Source of the DNA: Candidatus Prevotella equi
Lineage (GTDB): Bacteria > Bacteroidota > Bacteroidia > Bacteroidales > Bacteroidaceae
NCBI GenBank assembly: GCA_018065145.1
Contig: JAGHTW010000156.1
Location: 1 to 35,686 of the forward strand
DNA: 35,686 nt
Direction of reading: 5' to 3'
In this document: piece by piece, positions 33,043 through 35,686 of the stretch
How positions within the stretch are numbered: position 1 is the stretch's first letter
How the letters are laid out: each line of letters begins with the position of its first letter
Program-made: the position numbers and the translations under genes
Notes under the pieces: generated by a model
Told to the model about the DNA's origin: nothing
Database searches by the model: none
The model's input: only the letters and a program-made list of their open reading frames with translations

Positions 33043-33853
33043 ACTTCTTGAGCAATACTATCAATGTGGTTACTAGTGATGCAGCAGAAATCCAAAGGGA
33101 TGGTTGGAGGAAGGTGTTACCGTTTGATGTAGATTGACGAGCACGTGTCTTGTTTGGCTCTACATAAACCACATCATTCTGTTGCAACATATAGGCTGGT
33201 GACTGTAATAGTTGCTTACGTTGTGTGAGGTCTATCTCGTAAACTTTCTCTGTACCGTCTTCCATACGATACACTTTGACGTTCTTTCTGTTGCCAAAGA
33301 CGGAAAGGTCGCCTGCTTTTGCAATGGCATCCATAAGCGTAAACTGGTCACGGTCGATGCTTACGGCACCTGGTCTGTTAAGTTCGCCAAGCATCTTGAC
33401 ATAGAGATTAGCATAGTCAACGGTAACAGTAGGATCCTTGAAGCCATTTTCGGAAACAGTTATCAGTTCCGCTATTTTGTCTTCTATCTGTGTGCGTGTC
33501 AGTCCTGCTACTTTCACCTTTCCAAGTACAGGCATGTTAATGTCTCCATCTTGTGAGACTGTATAGTACTGAGTATAACTATTGCCATTTAATGCACCTG
33601 TGCCAGTAGTGTACGAACGACTCTGTGTGGTATTGATAGATACCAAATTGAATGGCGCAGCCAATTCCAGGTCTTTGCTTGTCACAAGTACCGTAATGCG
33701 GTCGTTTGGCTTAATGGTAATGCAACTTTCAGCATTTTTTACGGTATTGACATCACCAGCGGCAGTGTCCTGGAAATAGTTAAAGTCCTTGATGCTTGCG
33801 CATGAGCTGAACAGAATGACTGTCAGCATAATGAGGAATGAAATCTTTTTCAT
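33041..33853 (-). CDS. Wza-like polysaccharide export outer membrane lipoprotein
   Basis: A 270-residue protein of the polysaccharide biosynthesis/export family. It has a lipoprotein signal peptide with Cys at residue 18 (FSSC followed by ASIKD). The export domain lies at about residues 45-140 (IKPNDRITVLVTSKDLE, then YTVSQDGDINMPVLGKVKVA). An SLBB-like domain follows at about 150-235 (VKMLGELNRPGAVSIDRDQF, then LQQNDVVYVEPNKTRARQ). A hydrophobic C-terminal helix (SLWISAASLVTTLIVLL) is what spans the outer membrane in Wza-type pores. It is the last gene of the leftward polysaccharide unit, 9 bp after the SGNH-like gene, and is followed by the bidirectional terminator. Confidence 0.93.
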   Translation of the reverse strand: MKKISFLIMLTVILFSSCASIKDFNYFQDTAAGDVNTVKNAESCITIKPNDRITVLVTSKDLELAAPFNLVSINTTQSRSYTTGTGALNGNSYTQYYTVSQDGDINMPVLGKVKVAGLTRTQIEDKIAELITVSENGFKDPTVTVDYANLYVKMLGELNRPGAVSIDRDQFTLMDAIAKAGDLSVFGNRKNVKVYRMEDGTEKVYEIDLTQRKQLLQSPAYMLQQNDVVYVEPNKTRARQSTSNGNTFLQPSLWISAASLVTTLIVLLKK

Positions 33854-33862
33854 AATTCTATT

Positions 33863-34768
33863 TTATTTAGTTTTTATTATATTGCGTAACTCGCATGTAA
33901 GTTTCTTTGTGTATTCTGTAGCTCCAAGATGATTCATGTGGATGGCATCTGCAAAGTATTTCTTTTGCGTGCAAATATCAGAATCTGCATAATGATCAAT
34001 CAAAGGAATGTGATATTGTTCTGCAAATCTCTTGATGATATCATCGCATTCAGGACGTATTCCACCATATCTAGGAGAATAAGCAAATACAAGTAGGATG
34101 CCTTTCTTTCTGCATAGTTCCACGAAACGTATCATACATTCTTTCTTTGTAGAGTCCCACTCGGTGAGTTGCTTAGGGGCTGTAACGAGAGGGTCGTATT
34201 CCATCGTATCGTACACAGGGCAATAGCCATTGTCTAAAACCTCCGATACGGGATGAATATTATCAGCAAGCATTTGTACGAAATACCCATTGTTGCGATA
34301 AAGCTGACTGTACATCTTGTAATGCTCTGCCGGATTTACCATTGTAAATACATCCTTCACTCCAGGCTCTTCGTAATAGCGTTTCAACCATCCGAGATAC
34401 TGTATGTTGTCGCTGTTTATTATGTCTGTACCTGAATGAAGATCATAAACTATAACCTTTGGTGTATAACGGCTGGTCATCATAATCAAACGTCCGTAAA
34501 GATAAACGATACCGTTGTTTAGTTCTCCGCAGTTATAGCATGACATGCCAAGTGAGTCTTCCATAATCTTTGGCACATAGTGTTTCATACAGCGGCTACT
34601 GCCGAAGAAGAGGATATCCTTGTCACATTCCTTCGCTATGTAATGATGATTGCGCGTTGAACCTCCTTTGGCATGTGACACAAGATACTTGCATCCCATT
34701 CCAAATGCCATGTCAATCAGTGCCACTACGGCAAAGAAGATGAGTATGCGCGTTATCAGTTTCTTCAT
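33863..34768 (-). CDS. SGNH-hydrolase-like membrane-anchored protein, MBOAT partner
   Basis: A 301-residue protein with one N-terminal membrane anchor (residues ~5-28) and the rest probably periplasmic. It shows an SGNH-like block I, KDILFFGSSRCMKHYVPKIM (~50, candidate nucleophile Ser), an N/G block (YNCGELNNG, ~79) and a C-terminal DAIHMNHLGATEYTKKL (~273) with the Asp-x-x-His pair. Such proteins pair with MBOAT acyltransferases (as AlgJ/AlgX with AlgI in alginate) to put acetyl groups on polysaccharides. The MBOAT gene ends 15 bp upstream in the same operon, which supports this role. Exact subfamily uncertain. Confidence 0.72.
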   Translation of the reverse strand: MKKLITRILIFFAVVALIDMAFGMGCKYLVSHAKGGSTRNHHYIAKECDKDILFFGSSRCMKHYVPKIMEDSLGMSCYNCGELNNGIVYLYGRLIMMTSRYTPKVIVYDLHSGTDIINSDNIQYLGWLKRYYEEPGVKDVFTMVNPAEHYKMYSQLYRNNGYFVQMLADNIHPVSEVLDNGYCPVYDTMEYDPLVTAPKQLTEWDSTKKECMIRFVELCRKKGILLVFAYSPRYGGIRPECDDIIKRFAEQYHIPLIDHYADSDICTQKKYFADAIHMNHLGATEYTKKLTCELRNIIKTK

Positions 34769-34783
34769 ATATCGGTTTTATAG

Positions 34784-35686
34784 TTAGAATGAGACATAGA
34801 TGAATGAACTAGAGTCAAGCACACCCATGGAGAGTATCATGCAGAATGCCGTGACATATAATATCCACCTGCACCAGCTGTTGTCCAACCATCTTAGACT
34901 ATTGGAGAAATACTCCTGCCGCAACTCTACCATCAGCAGTGTCATTGTTCCAATGAACATAAATAGGATGTCCCTGTTGTCAGCCTTTGCCAAGAGTTGT
35001 TGCGATGAGTGATCGGTGAATATCCTCACTATAATATTGCATGAATCAGTCAGGGTCGGCATACGGAAGAATATCCAGGCGAAGCTAACTGTGAGGAATG
35101 TTACAGCAATACGCAACGGCTTAAGGTATTTTGCAGAGTCAAGAACTTCAAAATGTCTGCCCTTTGGTGCTATGCCTAATGTTTTCTCTGCTATTAGTAT
35201 AACACCGTGTATTGCGCCCCATACGACAAAAGTCCAGTTTGCGCCATGCCATAGTCCGCTAACAAGGAATGTCACCATGATGTTCATGTATTGGCGTTGT
35301 TTGGAGCAACGATTGCCACCGAGATTTATATAAACATGAGTGGTAAGCCAGCGTGTCAGCGAGATATGCCAACGCCTCCAGAACTCCGTGATACTGCTAG
35401 CAAGGTACGGTCGGTTGAAATTGTTCACAAGGTCAAATCTCAATGTCTTGCCTATGCCCACCGCCATCAGTGAGTAGCCTGCAAAGTCGCTATATATCTG
35501 GATGGTGTAGAATACGCTGGCAAGAAAACAATTTAAGCCAGAGAAATGTATGTAGTTAGAATATACAGTATCAACGTAGAGTCCGAGACGATCTGCCACC
35601 ACGCATTTGAGGAACATACCCCAAAGCAGTATCTTCAATCCTTCCACACACTGGTTGTAACGGAACGGACGTACCGTCTTGAACTG
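34784..35686 (-). CDS. MBOAT O-acyltransferase (AlgI/DltB-like), 5' end outside window
   Basis: The frame is open to the right edge, so the GTG at 35647 is an internal codon; about 300 C-terminal residues are visible of a family usually near 470. Key regions are EGLKILLWGMFLKCVVADRL, YTIQIYSDFAGYSLMAVGIG, NNFNRPYLASSITEFWRRWH and LVSGLWHGANWTFVVWGAIH. The last contains the conserved catalytic His of MBOAT enzymes. Several membrane segments are evident. It would move acyl (probably acetyl) groups across the inner membrane onto an extracellular polysaccharide, with the downstream SGNH-like protein as partner. Confidence 0.92.
   Translation of the reverse strand, partial: QFKTVRPFRYNQCVEGLKILLWGMFLKCVVADRLGLYVDTVYSNYIHFSGLNCFLASVFYTIQIYSDFAGYSLMAVGIGKTLRFDLVNNFNRPYLASSITEFWRRWHISLTRWLTTHVYINLGGNRCSKQRQYMNIMVTFLVSGLWHGANWTFVVWGAIHGVILIAEKTLGIAPKGRHFEVLDSAKYLKPLRIAVTFLTVSFAWIFFRMPTLTDSCNIIVRIFTDHSSQQLLAKADNRDILFMFIGTMTLLMVELRQEYFSNSLRWLDNSWCRWILYVTAFCMILSMGVLDSSSFIYVSF

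Overview
The window looks like chromosome from a member of the Bacteroidales, most likely Prevotellaceae. Three things point there. The promoters have the Bacteroidetes form (a TTTG/TTG -33 element, about 19-20 bp, then TAnnTTTG) rather than sigma-70 boxes. Shine-Dalgarno sequences are largely absent. The gene content is characteristic: SusC/SusD, FAS1 lipoproteins, DUF3822 beside rsmD, and a FadL-like protein of the Bacteroidetes type. The species assignment is inference; no database was searched.

Layout. (1) 1-12303, + strand: a surface locus with a FAS1-domain protein cut by the left edge, a two-FAS1 lipoprotein, a SusC-type TonB-dependent transporter, its SusD-type lipoprotein, and a large secreted protein with a macroglobulin-like MG2 domain and a plug-like C-terminus. 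(2) 12320-12988: rnhB, closed by a hairpin. (3) 13042-19883: histidine genes hisG and hisD, then a tight MATE transporter / DUF3737 beta-helix / MalY-type C-S lyase cassette, then hisC with its own promoter. (4) 19885-20754, - strand: prmA. (5) 20895-23728: a secreted aromatic- and Gly-rich protein and a FadL-family outer membrane protein, followed by 22-bp repeats that end in a terminator-like hairpin. (6) 23869-26507, - strand: an iron-type alcohol dehydrogenase and an SF1 RecD/Dda-like helicase. (7) 26665-30079, + strand: DUF3822, rsmD and dnaG. (8) 30185-32972: a second secreted low-complexity protein, an HdeD/DUF308 membrane protein, trxB and tRNA-Leu(CAA). (9) 33041-35686, - strand: the 3' end of a surface polysaccharide locus: an MBOAT O-acyltransferase (cut by the right edge), an SGNH-like partner and a Wza-like export lipoprotein.

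How the parts work together. Region 1 is a probable outer-membrane capture and import system. Regions 2, 4, 6 and 7 are mostly housekeeping (RNA/DNA metabolism, translation modification). Region 9 probably decorates and exports a polysaccharide. The strongest unexplained signal links regions 5 and 8. Two otherwise different secreted proteins (20895-21920 and 30185-31132) share a C-terminal tail, GMS[RH]GGARR. Each is preceded by two direct copies of a TAGGGAWWWWCC motif, and the second copy begins exactly 36 bp upstream of an identical TAATTTTG element in both. This looks like a small co-regulated set of envelope proteins. Two other unusual items are the MATE-DUF3737-MalY cassette splitting the his genes and a pair of face-to-face promoters at 26535-26636.

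No gene-free stretch exceeds 300 bp. No insertion sequence, transposase, integrase, rRNA or CRISPR array was seen.
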